Origin: Nocardia flavorosea
Lineage (GTDB): Bacteria; Actinomycetota; Actinomycetes; Mycobacteriales; Mycobacteriaceae
Direction of reading: 5' to 3'
Assembly (NCBI RefSeq): GCF_015477805.1
Contig: NZ_JADLQL010000001.1
Coordinates: 868,001-932,000, forward strand
Length of the DNA: 64,000 bases
Under the pieces are notes generated by a model that had not been told where the DNA came from, searched no databases, and saw only the letters and a list, made by a program, of their open reading frames with translations. Shown piece after piece: positions 8,894-17,609 of this stretch. Position 1 is the stretch's first letter, and each line of letters begins with the position of its first letter. The position numbers and the translations under genes were made by a program.

Positions 8894-10114
8894 ATGAAGA
8901 TCGCGATGGTATCCGAACACGCCAGCCCCCTCGCCGCACTGGGCGGTGTCGACGCCGGGGGGCAGAACGTCCACGTCGCCGAACTGGCCGCGGGTCTTTC
9001 CCGGCGCGGGTACGAGGTCACCGTCTACACCCGGCACGAACAGGCGGATGCGCCGCGTACTGTGACGACCGAACAGGGATACCGGGTGACCCGGGTCCCG
9101 GCCGGGCCGCCGCACCCGCTGCCGAAGGACGAACTCCTGCCCCATATGGACGAATTCGGCGCGTATCTGCGCGCCGAATGGCAGCGCCGGCCACCCGATG
9201 TGGCGCATGCGCATTTCTGGATGTCCGGTCTCGCCACGCTGGCGGCCAGCCGGCCCCTGGGCATCCCGATGTTGCAGACATTCCATGCGCTGGGGGTGGT
9301 GAAGCGTCGCTACCAGGGCCCGAAGGACACCAGCCCGCCCGGACGGGTGGATCTGGAACGGCGTATCGCCGAACAGGCCGACCGGGTGATCGCGACCTGC
9401 ACCGACGAGGTGTTCGAACTGGCCCGGCTGGGCCTGCCGCGCACCCGGACCTCGGTGATTCCCTGCGGTGTCGACCTGGAGCGGTTCATGCCCGAAGGAC
9501 CGCGCGCGCCGCGGTCGGGGCGGCACCGGATCGTCAGTGTGGGCCGGTTGGTGCCGCGCAAGGGGTTCGATATCGCGATCACCGCGCTCACCGGGTTGCA
9601 CGATACCGAGTTGTTCCTCGTCGGCGGGCCGGACGACGGCAACCTCGCCGAGGATCCGGAGGCGGTCCGGCTGCTGGCGCTGGCGGCGGAACTCGGTGTC
9701 GGCGAGCGGGTGCGGCTGCTCGGTCAGGTGCCGCGACAGGAGATGGCGCCGCTGCTGCGCTCGGCGGATGTGGCCGTCTGCACTCCGTGGTACGAACCGT
9801 TCGGCATCACTCCGCTCGAGGCCATGGCCTGCGGGGTGCCCGTGGTGGCGGCGGCGGTGGGCGGCCTGACCGATACGGTGGTCGACGGTGTCACCGGCAC
9901 GCTGGTCACCCCGCAGGCGCCCGACGAGCTGGCCGATGCGGTCCGCGAACTGCTGGATTCGCCGTCGACCAGGCAGCGGTTCGGCCGGGCCGGACGTGAT
10001 CGGGTCCGGACCCGCTATTCCTGGGACCGGATCACCGTGGAGACGCTGCGTGCCTACCATCGGGTGGCCGCCGCGAACGCTACCGCCGGAACACGCCGGG
10101 AACAGGCCCAATGA
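8894..10114 (+). CDS. glycosyltransferase family 4
   Basis: 406 residues with both GT-B domains. The N-terminus MKIAMVSEHASPLAALGGVDAG has the Gly-rich GGxxxG loop, HAHFWMSG follows near residue 105, SVGRLVPRKGFDIAI opens the donor domain, and EPFGITPLEAMACGVPVVA is the canonical E-x7-E donor site. It resembles the mannosyl/sucrose-synthase-like branch of GT4. AAAGGG lies upstream of the ATG. Member of the plus-strand glycan gene series; the transferred sugar cannot be told, though UDP-sugars and ADP-heptose made by neighbours are candidates. Confidence 0.9.
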   Translation: MKIAMVSEHASPLAALGGVDAGGQNVHVAELAAGLSRRGYEVTVYTRHEQADAPRTVTTEQGYRVTRVPAGPPHPLPKDELLPHMDEFGAYLRAEWQRRPPDVAHAHFWMSGLATLAASRPLGIPMLQTFHALGVVKRRYQGPKDTSPPGRVDLERRIAEQADRVIATCTDEVFELARLGLPRTRTSVIPCGVDLERFMPEGPRAPRSGRHRIVSVGRLVPRKGFDIAITALTGLHDTELFLVGGPDDGNLAEDPEAVRLLALAAELGVGERVRLLGQVPRQEMAPLLRSADVAVCTPWYEPFGITPLEAMACGVPVVAAAVGGLTDTVVDGVTGTLVTPQAPDELADAVRELLDSPSTRQRFGRAGRDRVRTRYSWDRITVETLRAYHRVAAANATAGTRREQAQ

Positions 10115-10199
10115 TGATCTGATCTGCACATCTGCGTGACGAGTCAGGGCAGCCGAGCCGGCGCCGGGCGATCGGCGGGCTGCCCGGGTAGGAGTGGAT

Positions 10200-11192
10200 A
10201 TGGCCCGAGCCCGTGAACGTGCGCTGGTGACCGGGGGTGCCGGTTTCGTCGGCTCCCATCTGTGCGCGCAGCTGCTCGACGCCGGCGCGGCCGTGCTCGC
10301 GCTGGACAATTTCGCGACCTCGGCGCCGGACAATATCGCCGCCCTGCTGGACCGGCCCGGTTTCGAGTTCGTCCGCCACGATGTCACCGAGCCGTTTCCC
10401 GCGATCGGCTCGGTCGATATCGTCTTCCATCTCGCGTCCGCCGCGTCCCCGCCGGATTACCTCCGGCTGCCCCTCGAGACGCTGCGGGCGGGTTCGCTGG
10501 GCACAGCCAACGCGCTCGACCTCGCCGAACGCCACGGTGCCCGTTTCGTCCTGGCCTCGACGAGCGAGGTGTACGGCGATCCGGGCATCCACCCACAACC
10601 CGAGAGCTATTGGGGCCATGTCAATCCGGTGGGCCCGCGCAGTGTCTACGACGAGGCGAAACGGTACGCCGAGGCGCTGACCACGGCCTATCGCCGCGAG
10701 CGCGGGCTGAACACCGCAATCGCCCGGATATTCAATACCTATGGGCCCAGGATGCGGGCCGACGACGGCCGGATGGTGCCCACCTTCATCGCCCAGGCGC
10801 TGGCGGGCGCACCGCTGACCATCGCCGGGACCGGCGAGCAGACCCGGTCGCTCTGTTATGTCGAGGACACGGTGCGCGGGTTGCGCGCGCTGGCGGGCTC
10901 CGGGCATCCCGGACCGGTGAACATCGGCAATCCGCACGAAATCTCCGTGCGGGGGCTGGCCGAGGAGATCCGCGTGGCGATCGGCAGCGGGTCCACGCTG
11001 GAGTACATCGACGCAGCGATCGACGATCCGCAACGCCGGTGCCCCGATATCACGCTGGCCCGGCGCGAGCTGGGATGGCAGCCGCTGGTGGACCGCGCCG
11101 AGGGCCTGCGCCGCACGATCGACTGGTTCGCCGGCCGCACCGTACCGCCGGCGCCTGCGCCGATCCCGGTGGCCGGGCGTTCCCCGCAGTGA
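10200..11192 (+). CDS. NAD-dependent epimerase/dehydratase, UDP-glucuronate decarboxylase-like
   Basis: 330 residues, an extended SDR. TGGAGFVGSHLC binds NAD, STSEVYGDP supplies the catalytic Ser/Thr, and YDEAKRYAE holds the Tyr-xxx-Lys pair. The stretch HLASAASPPDYLRLP and ESYWGHVNPVGPRS closely follows UDP-glucuronate decarboxylases (UDP-xylose synthases), and a UDP-glucose dehydrogenase that would supply UDP-glucuronate ends the same gene series at 20549. The start is ATG 10200 with AGGAG 5 nt upstream; GTG 10194 lies inside that site and is rejected. Alternative: dTDP-glucose 4,6-dehydratase-like. Confidence 0.85.
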   Translation: MARARERALVTGGAGFVGSHLCAQLLDAGAAVLALDNFATSAPDNIAALLDRPGFEFVRHDVTEPFPAIGSVDIVFHLASAASPPDYLRLPLETLRAGSLGTANALDLAERHGARFVLASTSEVYGDPGIHPQPESYWGHVNPVGPRSVYDEAKRYAEALTTAYRRERGLNTAIARIFNTYGPRMRADDGRMVPTFIAQALAGAPLTIAGTGEQTRSLCYVEDTVRGLRALAGSGHPGPVNIGNPHEISVRGLAEEIRVAIGSGSTLEYIDAAIDDPQRRCPDITLARRELGWQPLVDRAEGLRRTIDWFAGRTVPPAPAPIPVAGRSPQ

Positions 11193-11285
11193 ACTTCCGG
11201 CGCTGCCGCGGGGTCGCATACCGGTGTGATCGGCGCGCTGAGCGATCCGCCTAGTCGCCGCCGGGTAACGAAGCGGAGCGCTCTT

Positions 11286-11310
11286 GTTTGGCGCTCACTG
11301 TGCCGGGTAG
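11286..11310 (+). promoter_or_regulatory. SigF/SigB-like promoter of the carbamoyltransferase operon
   Basis: GTTT at 11286, 15 nt, GGGTAG at 11305. This is the same 4+15+6 arrangement as at 24376 and, on the minus strand, at 30225. It lies 53 nt upstream of GTG 11364, which has its own Shine-Dalgarno, so this transcript would carry a leader. Confidence 0.55.
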
Positions 11311-11363
11311 CGCCTAGAACGAATCGGCGGGCCGAGCCCGCGTTCCGAGTGGAAAGGCAGCCG

Positions 11364-12986
11364 GTGCGCATATTAGGTGTGAACGCAGTGTTCCACGATC
11401 CCGCGGCCGCAGTGATCGTGGACGGCGAAATCGTCGCCGCCGCGGAAGAAGAACGATTCAGCCGTCGTAAGCACGGTAAGCGGCCCGTGCCGTTCTCGGC
11501 GTGGGAGATGCCCGAACAGGCCGCTGCCTGGTGCCTGGAACGGGCCGGCCTGCGGCCCGACCAGCTCGATGCGGTCGGCTACTCCTACGACCCGGGCCTG
11601 GTCGATCATTCGCTGGGCGGTCTGGACGCCGGGAGTGAGGAGACCCGCACCGATTACGCGCGGCGGGCGCCGGCCTTCCTGCGGGCCGCGCTGCCCGGTC
11701 TCGACCCGGCGATCGTGCGTTTCGTCCGCCACCATGTCGCGCATGCGGCCTCGGCCGCGCTCGCCGCGCCGTTCGGCGATTCGGCTGTGCTGGTGGCCGA
11801 CGGTCGCGGCGAGAGCCAGTCCTATCTCGCCGGGGAGTACCGGGACGGCAAATTCGTCGAACTCGCCTCCCAGCAGCTCCCGCATTCGCTGGGTCTGCTG
11901 TACGAGGACCTCACCGAACACCTGGGTTTCGCCCGCTCCAGCGACGAGTACAAGGTGATGGCGCTGGCGTCCTACGGCACACCGCGGTTCCTCGAACGTT
12001 TCCGGGAACTCGTCTACCCCACCGCCGACGGCGGTTTCCGTACCGAACCGGTGCGCTGGGAGGAGTTCGCGCCCGCTGTCACCGGTGGGGAGCTCGGCCG
12101 CGACCACGCCGATCTGACGGCGAGTGTGCAGCAACGGCTCGAGGAAGTGCTGCTCGAGCTCACCTCGTGGCTGCACCGGCAGACCGGGCAGCCGAATCTG
12201 ACGCTGGCCGGCGGTATCGCGCTCAACTGTGTGGCGAATACCCGGCTGCACGCCGAAGGTCCCTACGACCGGATCTGGGTACAGCCCGCGGCGGGTGACG
12301 CGGGCACCGCGCTGGGCGCGGCACTGCAGTTGGCCGCCGAATTCGGGGAACGAGCCGCCCCGATGCGCGGAGCCGATCTCGGACGCGAATGGCCGGATGC
12401 CGAGCTCGAAGCGGTGCTGCGAACGGCACAGGTCCGCTACACCCGGCCCACGGACATCGCCGGCGAGGTGGCCGAAGCGCTCGCGGCGGATCAGGTGGTG
12501 GCCTGGTTCCAGGGCCGCGCCGAATTCGGCCCGCGCGCGCTCGGGCACCGGTCCCTGCTGGCGCATCCCGGCCGGGCGGCCAATCTGGAGCGTCTCAACG
12601 AGGTGAAGGGCCGCGAACAGTTCCGGCCCGTCGCGCCGATGGTGCTCGCCGAACGGGCCGCCGAGATCTTCCACCGCGGCCCGTTGCCCAGCCCGTACAT
12701 GTTGTTCGTCCACGATGTGGACCCGGTCTGGCGCGACCGTATTCCGGCCGTGACGCATGTGGACCACACGGCCCGGGTCCAGACCGTCGATACCGCGGAC
12801 AGTCCGCTGACGGCGCGAATGCTCACGGAATTCGAGCGGCGCACGGGACTGCCCGTCGTGGTCAACACCAGCCTCAACACGGCCGGTCGGCCGATGGTCG
12901 ATTCACCGCGCGACGCCCTCGAATGTTTCGGTTCCGCGCCGATCGATCTGCTGGCTCTCGGCCCGTTCCTGGTGCGTCGCCGATGA
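11364..12986 (+). CDS. O-carbamoyltransferase (NodU/CmcH family)
   Basis: 540 residues. The N-terminal domain has MRILGVNAVFHDPAAAVIVDG and AAAEEERFSRRKH, and HHVAHAASA carries metal-binding His residues of the Kae1-like fold. The C-terminal domain shows FQGRAEFGPRALGHRSLLA and VVNTSLNTAGRPMVDSP, classic NodU/CmcH/TobZ motifs. The family transfers a carbamoyl group from carbamoyl phosphate through carbamoyl-AMP to a sugar hydroxyl. In this locus the acceptor is probably a glycan sugar, possibly heptose. The GTG at 11364 follows GGAAAGG by 7 nt. The downstream gene overlaps its stop as ATGA, starting the coupled heptose run. Confidence 0.92.
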   Translation: MRILGVNAVFHDPAAAVIVDGEIVAAAEEERFSRRKHGKRPVPFSAWEMPEQAAAWCLERAGLRPDQLDAVGYSYDPGLVDHSLGGLDAGSEETRTDYARRAPAFLRAALPGLDPAIVRFVRHHVAHAASAALAAPFGDSAVLVADGRGESQSYLAGEYRDGKFVELASQQLPHSLGLLYEDLTEHLGFARSSDEYKVMALASYGTPRFLERFRELVYPTADGGFRTEPVRWEEFAPAVTGGELGRDHADLTASVQQRLEEVLLELTSWLHRQTGQPNLTLAGGIALNCVANTRLHAEGPYDRIWVQPAAGDAGTALGAALQLAAEFGERAAPMRGADLGREWPDAELEAVLRTAQVRYTRPTDIAGEVAEALAADQVVAWFQGRAEFGPRALGHRSLLAHPGRAANLERLNEVKGREQFRPVAPMVLAERAAEIFHRGPLPSPYMLFVHDVDPVWRDRIPAVTHVDHTARVQTVDTADSPLTARMLTEFERRTGLPVVVNTSLNTAGRPMVDSPRDALECFGSAPIDLLALGPFLVRRR

Positions 12987-14482
12987 AGGGCCCGCAGCTG
13001 GATTACAGCATCGTCATCCCGACCATGGGCCGGGACAGCCTGTGGCTGCTGCTGTCGGCGCTCGCCACCGCGACCGGACCCGCGCCCCGGGAAATCGTCG
13101 TGGTGGACGATCGGCGCGCCGGCGCGGAACTCGCCCTGCCACCGGGACTTCCACCGGTGCAGGTGATCCGCTCCGGCGGCCGCGGCCCGGCCGCGGCACG
13201 CAATGCGGGATGGCGGCATGCCACGGGCACGTGGATCGCTTTCCTCGACGACGATGTGCTGGTCGCCCCCGATTGGCCGGCCCGGCTGGCCGGTGATCTC
13301 CTCGGCCTGGCGGACACCACGGGCGCGTCCACGGCCCGTATCGAGGTCCCGCTGCCGCGCGATCGCCGGCCCACCGACGACGAACGCGGCACTGCGGGCC
13401 TGGCGACCGCGCGCTGGATCACCGCGGATATGGCCTACCGCCGGTCGGTCCTCGACGCGGTGGGCGGTTTCGACGAACGATTCCCGCGCGCGTACCGGGA
13501 GGACGCCGATCTGGCGATCCGGGTCTGCCTGGCCGGCTATGCCATCGCGGCGGGCGAGCGGGTCACGGTTCACCCGGCACGGAACTCGGGTCCGCTGGCC
13601 AGTCTCCGCGCGCAGCGCGGGAACGCCGACAACGCGCTGATGCGGCGCAAGTACGGCGCCCACTGGCGCCGGCGCATCGGCGAAGGCCCCGGCCTGCTCC
13701 CCCGGCACGTCCTCACCACGGCGCTCGGTGCGGCGGCCGTGGCGGCCGGTATCGCCGGGAGACGCCGCCCCGCATCGGTTTTCGCGGCCGCATGGACGGT
13801 GCTGACCGGTCGGTTCGCGGTACGTCGGATCCTGCCCGGACCGCGCACGCCCGGCGAGATCACCCGGATGACGGTGACCAGTGCGCTCATCCCCCCGGCC
13901 GCGTGCTGGCACCGGTTACGCGGCGAGCTACGGCACCGCCACGCCACCCACCCCGCCCCGCATGCGCTGCTGTTCGACCGGGACGACACGCTGATCGTCG
14001 ATATCCCCTACCTCGCCGACCCGGCCGGTGTCCGGCCGGTACCCGGCGCCGCCGACGCACTGCAGATGTTGCGCGCGGCCGGTGTCCAGCTGGGCGTCGT
14101 GAGCAACCAGTCCGGTGTCGCCAAAGGCCTGATCACCCCGGGCCAGCTGGCGGCGGTGAACCGGCGCGTCGAGGAACTACTCGGCCCGTTCGCGACCTGG
14201 CAGGTCTGCGTGCACGGCGAGGACGACGGCTGTGCCTGCCGTAAACCGGCGCCCGCCATGGTGCGGCGCGCCGCCGCCGATCTCGGCGTCGAGGTGGGCC
14301 GATGCGTTCTCATCGGGGACACCGGCGCCGATATCGCGGCGGCGCTATCGGCCGGGGCGCGGGCCATACTCGTCCCCACTGCACGCACCCGGCCCGAAGA
14401 GGTGCATCGGGCGCGGGCCGAGGCGCAGGTCGCGCACGATCTCACCGAAGCGGTCCGATTGGCGTTGGCGGGTGCGTCATGA
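12983..14482 (+). CDS. fusion of GT2 glycosyltransferase and GmhB-type heptose bisphosphate phosphatase
   Basis: 499 residues with two enzymes in one chain. Residues 1-~320 are a GT2 transferase: YSIVIPTMGRDS, VVVDDRRAG, AFLDDDVLVAPDW as metal site, and GGFDERFPRAYREDADLAIR. Residues ~330-499 are a HAD-IIIA phosphatase like GmhB: LLFDRDDTL with the two catalytic Asp, VVSNQSGVAKG, the zinc loop CVHGEDDGCACRKP and IGDTGADIAAA. GmhB removes the 7-phosphate of D-glycero-D-manno-heptose 1,7-bisphosphate. The nucleophile motif is DRDDT rather than DRDGT. The ATG overlaps the previous stop as ATGA. The phosphatase is directly followed by heptosyltransferase, GmhA and HldE genes, so the activity assignment is well supported by context. 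Confidence 0.87.
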   Translation: MKGPQLDYSIVIPTMGRDSLWLLLSALATATGPAPREIVVVDDRRAGAELALPPGLPPVQVIRSGGRGPAAARNAGWRHATGTWIAFLDDDVLVAPDWPARLAGDLLGLADTTGASTARIEVPLPRDRRPTDDERGTAGLATARWITADMAYRRSVLDAVGGFDERFPRAYREDADLAIRVCLAGYAIAAGERVTVHPARNSGPLASLRAQRGNADNALMRRKYGAHWRRRIGEGPGLLPRHVLTTALGAAAVAAGIAGRRRPASVFAAAWTVLTGRFAVRRILPGPRTPGEITRMTVTSALIPPAACWHRLRGELRHRHATHPAPHALLFDRDDTLIVDIPYLADPAGVRPVPGAADALQMLRAAGVQLGVVSNQSGVAKGLITPGQLAAVNRRVEELLGPFATWQVCVHGEDDGCACRKPAPAMVRRAAADLGVEVGRCVLIGDTGADIAAALSAGARAILVPTARTRPEEVHRARAEAQVAHDLTEAVRLALAGAS

Positions 14483-14616
14483 CGGGCCGGGCGCGGACGG
14501 CACGCAATGTCATCGAGTACCGACGACCCATGCGCAGCGACGCCATAACCAGCCGGGTCCGGGCGGCACGCAATGTCATCGAGTACCGACGACCCATGCG
14601 GGGAGCGGCGTCATGA
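14479..14616 (+). CDS. 45-aa small ORF with internal duplication, coupled on both sides
   Basis: ATG at 14479 overlaps the preceding TGA as ATGA, and its own TGA (14614-14616) overlaps the next ATG (14613) the same way, so a ribosome could pass straight through. The 45-residue product contains RNVIEYRRPMR twice, from a 66-bp tandem duplication. Its first codons mimic the start of the downstream heptosyltransferase (MTGR in both). It is probably a by-product of a duplication of that gene's start region that stayed open in frame; whether the peptide does anything is unknown. It is too short for routine gene calling. Confidence 0.5.
   Translation: MTGRARTARNVIEYRRPMRSDAITSRVRAARNVIEYRRPMRGAAS
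14498..14600 (+). repeat. tandem direct repeat, 37-bp identical cores, 66-bp period
   Basis: The 37 bases at 14498-14534 recur identically at 14564-14600, and flanking bases (TCATGACGGGCCGGG-like) occur at about 14477, 14543 (diverged) and 14611, so the unit is 66 bp and a multiple of three. It separates the GT2-GmhB fusion from the GT9 gene. Confidence 0.8.
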
Positions 14617-15656
14617 CAGGCCGGGTGCTGGTGGCGCGGATGGACAACGTCGGCGATGTGCTGCTCGCGGGACCGTGTCTGCGCGCGGTGGCCGCCGGCG
14701 CCGCCGAGGTCACGTTGCTGGCCGGCCCTCGCGGCCGGGCCGGCGCCGAACTACTGCCCGGAGTCGACCGGATTCTCACCTGGTGCGCGCCGTGGATCGA
14801 TCCGGAACCGGCGCCGGTATCCCCCGCCGATACCGCTGCTTTCGTCGATCGGTTGCGCGATCTCGAACTGGACCGCGCGCTGATCCTCACGTCTTTCCAC
14901 CAGTCGCCGCTACCGCTGGCGTTGCTGCTCAGAATGGCGGGAGTCCCGTGGATCGGCGCGATCTCCGAGGACTATCCCGGTTCGCTGCTGGATCTGCGGC
15001 ACCGGGTCGACGGTGATCCGCCCGAGGCCGAGCGTGCGCTTTCCCTGGCGACCGCGGCCGGGTTCCGGTTACCGCCCGGTGACGACGGGAAACTCGCCGT
15101 CCGGGAGCCGCTGCCGGATACCCGCGCGCTCACCGGCGGGCCGGGCTATGTGGTGGTGCATCCGGCCGCATCCGTGCCGGCCCGGCAACCCTCGGCGTTG
15201 CGGTCGGCGGCGATCGTCACCGCGCTCATCCGGGCCGGCCACCGGGTGATCGTGACCGGGGGCCCCGCCGACCGGCCGCTCACCGCCGCGGTCGCCGGCA
15301 ACCATGCCGTCGATCTCGGTGGCCGGACCGGACTGCCCGAACTCGCCGCGGTGCTCCGGGACGCGATCGTGGTGGTGGCGCCGAATACCGGTCCCGCGCA
15401 TCTCGCCGCGGCCGTCGGTACACCGGTGGTCTCACTGTTCGCGCCGGTGGTGCCTGCCGCGCGGTGGGCGCCCTACGGCGTACCGGTGATCGTCCTCGGC
15501 GACCAGGCGGCACCGTGCCGGGACAGCCGGGCCCGCGAATGCCCGATCGCGGGGCATCCGTGCCTGGAGTCCATCGCCCCGGACCGGGTGGTGCAGGCGG
15601 CGGAAGAACTCAGCGCGGACCGGGGTGGGGGTCTGCAGACAGGAGGTGTGTCGTGA
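14613..15656 (+). CDS. glycosyltransferase family 9, ADP-heptose transferase-like
   Basis: 347 residues. GT9 (WaaC/WaaF/WaaQ) features: VLVARMDNVGDVLLAGPCLRA at the N-terminus, HPAASVPARQPS at the start of the donor domain, and VAPNTGPAHLAAAVGTPVVSLFAP near residue 260, the ADP-heptose-binding loop. In Gram-negatives this family adds heptose to LPS core; here in an actinomycete the acceptor must be different. The start has GGGAG 8 nt upstream and overlaps the small ORF stop. GTGA overlap with GmhA downstream makes it part of one coupled run. Confidence 0.88.
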   Translation: MTGRVLVARMDNVGDVLLAGPCLRAVAAGAAEVTLLAGPRGRAGAELLPGVDRILTWCAPWIDPEPAPVSPADTAAFVDRLRDLELDRALILTSFHQSPLPLALLLRMAGVPWIGAISEDYPGSLLDLRHRVDGDPPEAERALSLATAAGFRLPPGDDGKLAVREPLPDTRALTGGPGYVVVHPAASVPARQPSALRSAAIVTALIRAGHRVIVTGGPADRPLTAAVAGNHAVDLGGRTGLPELAAVLRDAIVVVAPNTGPAHLAAAVGTPVVSLFAPVVPAARWAPYGVPVIVLGDQAAPCRDSRARECPIAGHPCLESIAPDRVVQAAEELSADRGGGLQTGGVS

Positions 15657-16216
15657 TCGAGGAACATTTCGCGGCGCTGTGCACGGCGCTGCAACGCACC
15701 AGTTCCTTCGCTCCGAAGATCAGCGGATGGGGTCGCGAGCTGGCCGCCGTGCTCGACAACGGTGGCCGGTTACTCGCCTGCGGTAACGGCGGCAGCGCCG
15801 CCGAAGCCCAGCATCTGACCGGGGAACTGGTCGGCCGATTCCACCACGAGCGACAACCGTTGTCGGCGATCGCCCTGCACGCCGATACGTCGGCGGGCAC
15901 CGCGATCGTGAACGACTACGGCGGGCACGAGCTGTTCGCCCGCCAGGTCCGCGCGCACGGGCGGCCCGGTGACGTCCTGGTCCTGTTGTCCACCAGCGGT
16001 ACCAGCCAGAACGTGGTCGCCGCCGCGAAAACCGCCCAGGAGCTGGGCGTGAGCACCTGGGCGATGACCGGGCCGATGCCCAATCCGCTCGCGGCGCTGT
16101 GTGACGACGCGATCGCGGTGGACGCCGCGACCACCGCGACGGTGCAGGAAGTACATCTGGCATTGGTGCACGCACTGTGTGCGGCGCTCGACGAGGCATT
16201 GGGAATTCCGGCGTGA
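15653..16216 (+). CDS. gmhA: phosphoheptose isomerase, SIS domain
   Basis: 187 residues, full length for GmhA. GNGGSAAEAQHLTGELVGRF and LSTSGTSQNVVAAAKTA are the two SIS sugar-phosphate loops and are typical of sedoheptulose 7-phosphate isomerases; TVQEVHLALVHALC at the end holds the metal-binding Glu/His helix. It converts sedoheptulose 7-phosphate to D-glycero-D-manno-heptose 7-phosphate. GTG 15653 follows AGGAGG by 6 nt and overlaps the previous stop (GTGA); the next gene overlaps its stop likewise. Its place between GT9 and the HldE-like gene confirms the heptose pathway. Confidence 0.93.
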   Translation: MIEEHFAALCTALQRTSSFAPKISGWGRELAAVLDNGGRLLACGNGGSAAEAQHLTGELVGRFHHERQPLSAIALHADTSAGTAIVNDYGGHELFARQVRAHGRPGDVLVLLSTSGTSQNVVAAAKTAQELGVSTWAMTGPMPNPLAALCDDAIAVDAATTATVQEVHLALVHALCAALDEALGIPA

Positions 16217-17589
16217 AACCGCTGGTCGTCCTCGGCGATACCTTGCTCGACGTCGATATCGAAGGCGCCGCCAACCGGCTGTGCCCGGAAGCGCCGGTGC
16301 CCGTGGTGGATGTGGAACGCCGCTGGCTGCGCCCCGGCGGCGCCGGGCTGGCGGCGCTGCTGGCCGCCCGGTCGGTGGCCGAGGTCGCGTTGATCACGGC
16401 CACCACCGAGGACGACGGCGGGCGCAGCCTGTTGCGGTTGCTCGGCGAAGAGGTCGACCTCGTGCCGATGGTGCTGCGCGGCGAGACGGTGCGTAAGACG
16501 CGGGTGCGGGCAGGAGGTCAGTCGCTCGTGCGGCTGGACACCGGTGACGGCACCGCCGATGCCGAGCCGGTGAGTTCCGCGGTGGTGCGGACGTTGCGGT
16601 CGGCCGGGGCGATCCTGGTCGCCGATTACGGGCGCGGTGTGGCCGCGCACCCACGTATCCGGCGTCTGCTCACCGAACTCGCCCGGGTCGTACCGGTGGT
16701 GTGGGACCCCCATCCGCGCGGGCCGGCGCCCACACCGGGCGCCTCGCTGATCTCACCGAATCTGAACGAGGCGCGGCAGTTCGCGCCCGGCTACGCCGAA
16801 CCCGACGAATTGGCGAAAGTGTTGCGCGACGAATGGTCCGCCGACTCGGTCGCGGTGACGCTCGGATCGTCCGGTGCGGTACTGGCCAACGGTAAACGGC
16901 TGGCGACAGTGCCCGTCCCCGCGGCGATCCGCAGCGCCGACCGGATCGCGCCCGATACCTGCGGCGCCGGCGACCGGTTCGCCTCGGCTGCCGCCGCGGC
17001 CCTGCTGGACGGTTCGACGGTGGCCGATGCCGTGACCCATGCCGTGGACACGGCCGCCAGATTCGTCGCGACCGGTGCCGCGGCCACGCTGTCGACCTGT
17101 GACGGTCCCGCCGCGGCCACCACCGACGAGGCGGATATCGCCGGGTCGGCCTTCGATGTGGCGGCCGCCGTCCGGCACCGGGGTGGCCGGCTCGTCGCCA
17201 CCGGCGGCTGTTTCGATCTGCTGCATCCGGGCCACGTCAGCCTGCTCCGCCAGGCGCGGGCCATGGGTGACGCGCTGGTCGTCTGCCTGAACTCCGACGA
17301 TTCGGTACGCCGGTTGAAGGGGCCGAGCCGGCCCATCGTCGCCGCCCGCGACCGCGCCCGGCTGCTGCTGGAGCTGTCCTCGGTCGATGCCGTCGCGATA
17401 TTCGACGAATCCGCACCGAGCGCGCTGCTGGATCGGCTGCGGCCCGATATCTGGGTCAAGGGCGGCGATTACTCGGAGGCGGAACTGCCCGAAGCCGAGG
17501 TGGTGCGCCGGCACGGCGGCGAGATAGCGCTGATCCCCACGGTCCGCGGTTATTCGACGACTCAGCTGGTCAGCCGGTCCCGCGGCTGA
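16213..17589 (+). CDS. hldE: bifunctional heptose 7-phosphate kinase / heptose 1-phosphate adenylyltransferase (HldE-like)
   Basis: 458 residues, two domains as in HldE (RfaE). The N-terminal ribokinase-fold part carries VVLGDTLLDVDIEG, PNLNEARQF and DTCGAGDRF (anion hole and catalytic Asp; the usual Thr is Cys). The C-terminal nucleotidyltransferase domain, from about residue 320, begins GGCFDLLHPGHVSLLRQAR with the HxGH motif and ends VKGGDYSEAELPEAEVV. Together they phosphorylate D-glycero-D-manno-heptose 7-phosphate at C1 and, after GmhB, form ADP-heptose. ADP specificity is taken from the family. GTGA overlap with gmhA. Confidence 0.92.
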   Translation: MKPLVVLGDTLLDVDIEGAANRLCPEAPVPVVDVERRWLRPGGAGLAALLAARSVAEVALITATTEDDGGRSLLRLLGEEVDLVPMVLRGETVRKTRVRAGGQSLVRLDTGDGTADAEPVSSAVVRTLRSAGAILVADYGRGVAAHPRIRRLLTELARVVPVVWDPHPRGPAPTPGASLISPNLNEARQFAPGYAEPDELAKVLRDEWSADSVAVTLGSSGAVLANGKRLATVPVPAAIRSADRIAPDTCGAGDRFASAAAAALLDGSTVADAVTHAVDTAARFVATGAAATLSTCDGPAAATTDEADIAGSAFDVAAAVRHRGGRLVATGGCFDLLHPGHVSLLRQARAMGDALVVCLNSDDSVRRLKGPSRPIVAARDRARLLLELSSVDAVAIFDESAPSALLDRLRPDIWVKGGDYSEAELPEAEVVRRHGGEIALIPTVRGYSTTQLVSRSRG

Positions 17590-17609
17590 CCCGACCACGA
17601 AGGAGTGCG

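Noticed and set aside
10186..10199. GGGTAG before the epimerase gene as a SigF-like -10 box
   Set aside because: It overlaps the AGGAG ribosome binding site, and the -35 position holds GGCG, so the match is explained by translation signals.
14498..14600. CRISPR-like array from the direct repeat
   Set aside because: Only two copies, in-frame with a small ORF, no variable spacers and no cas genes.
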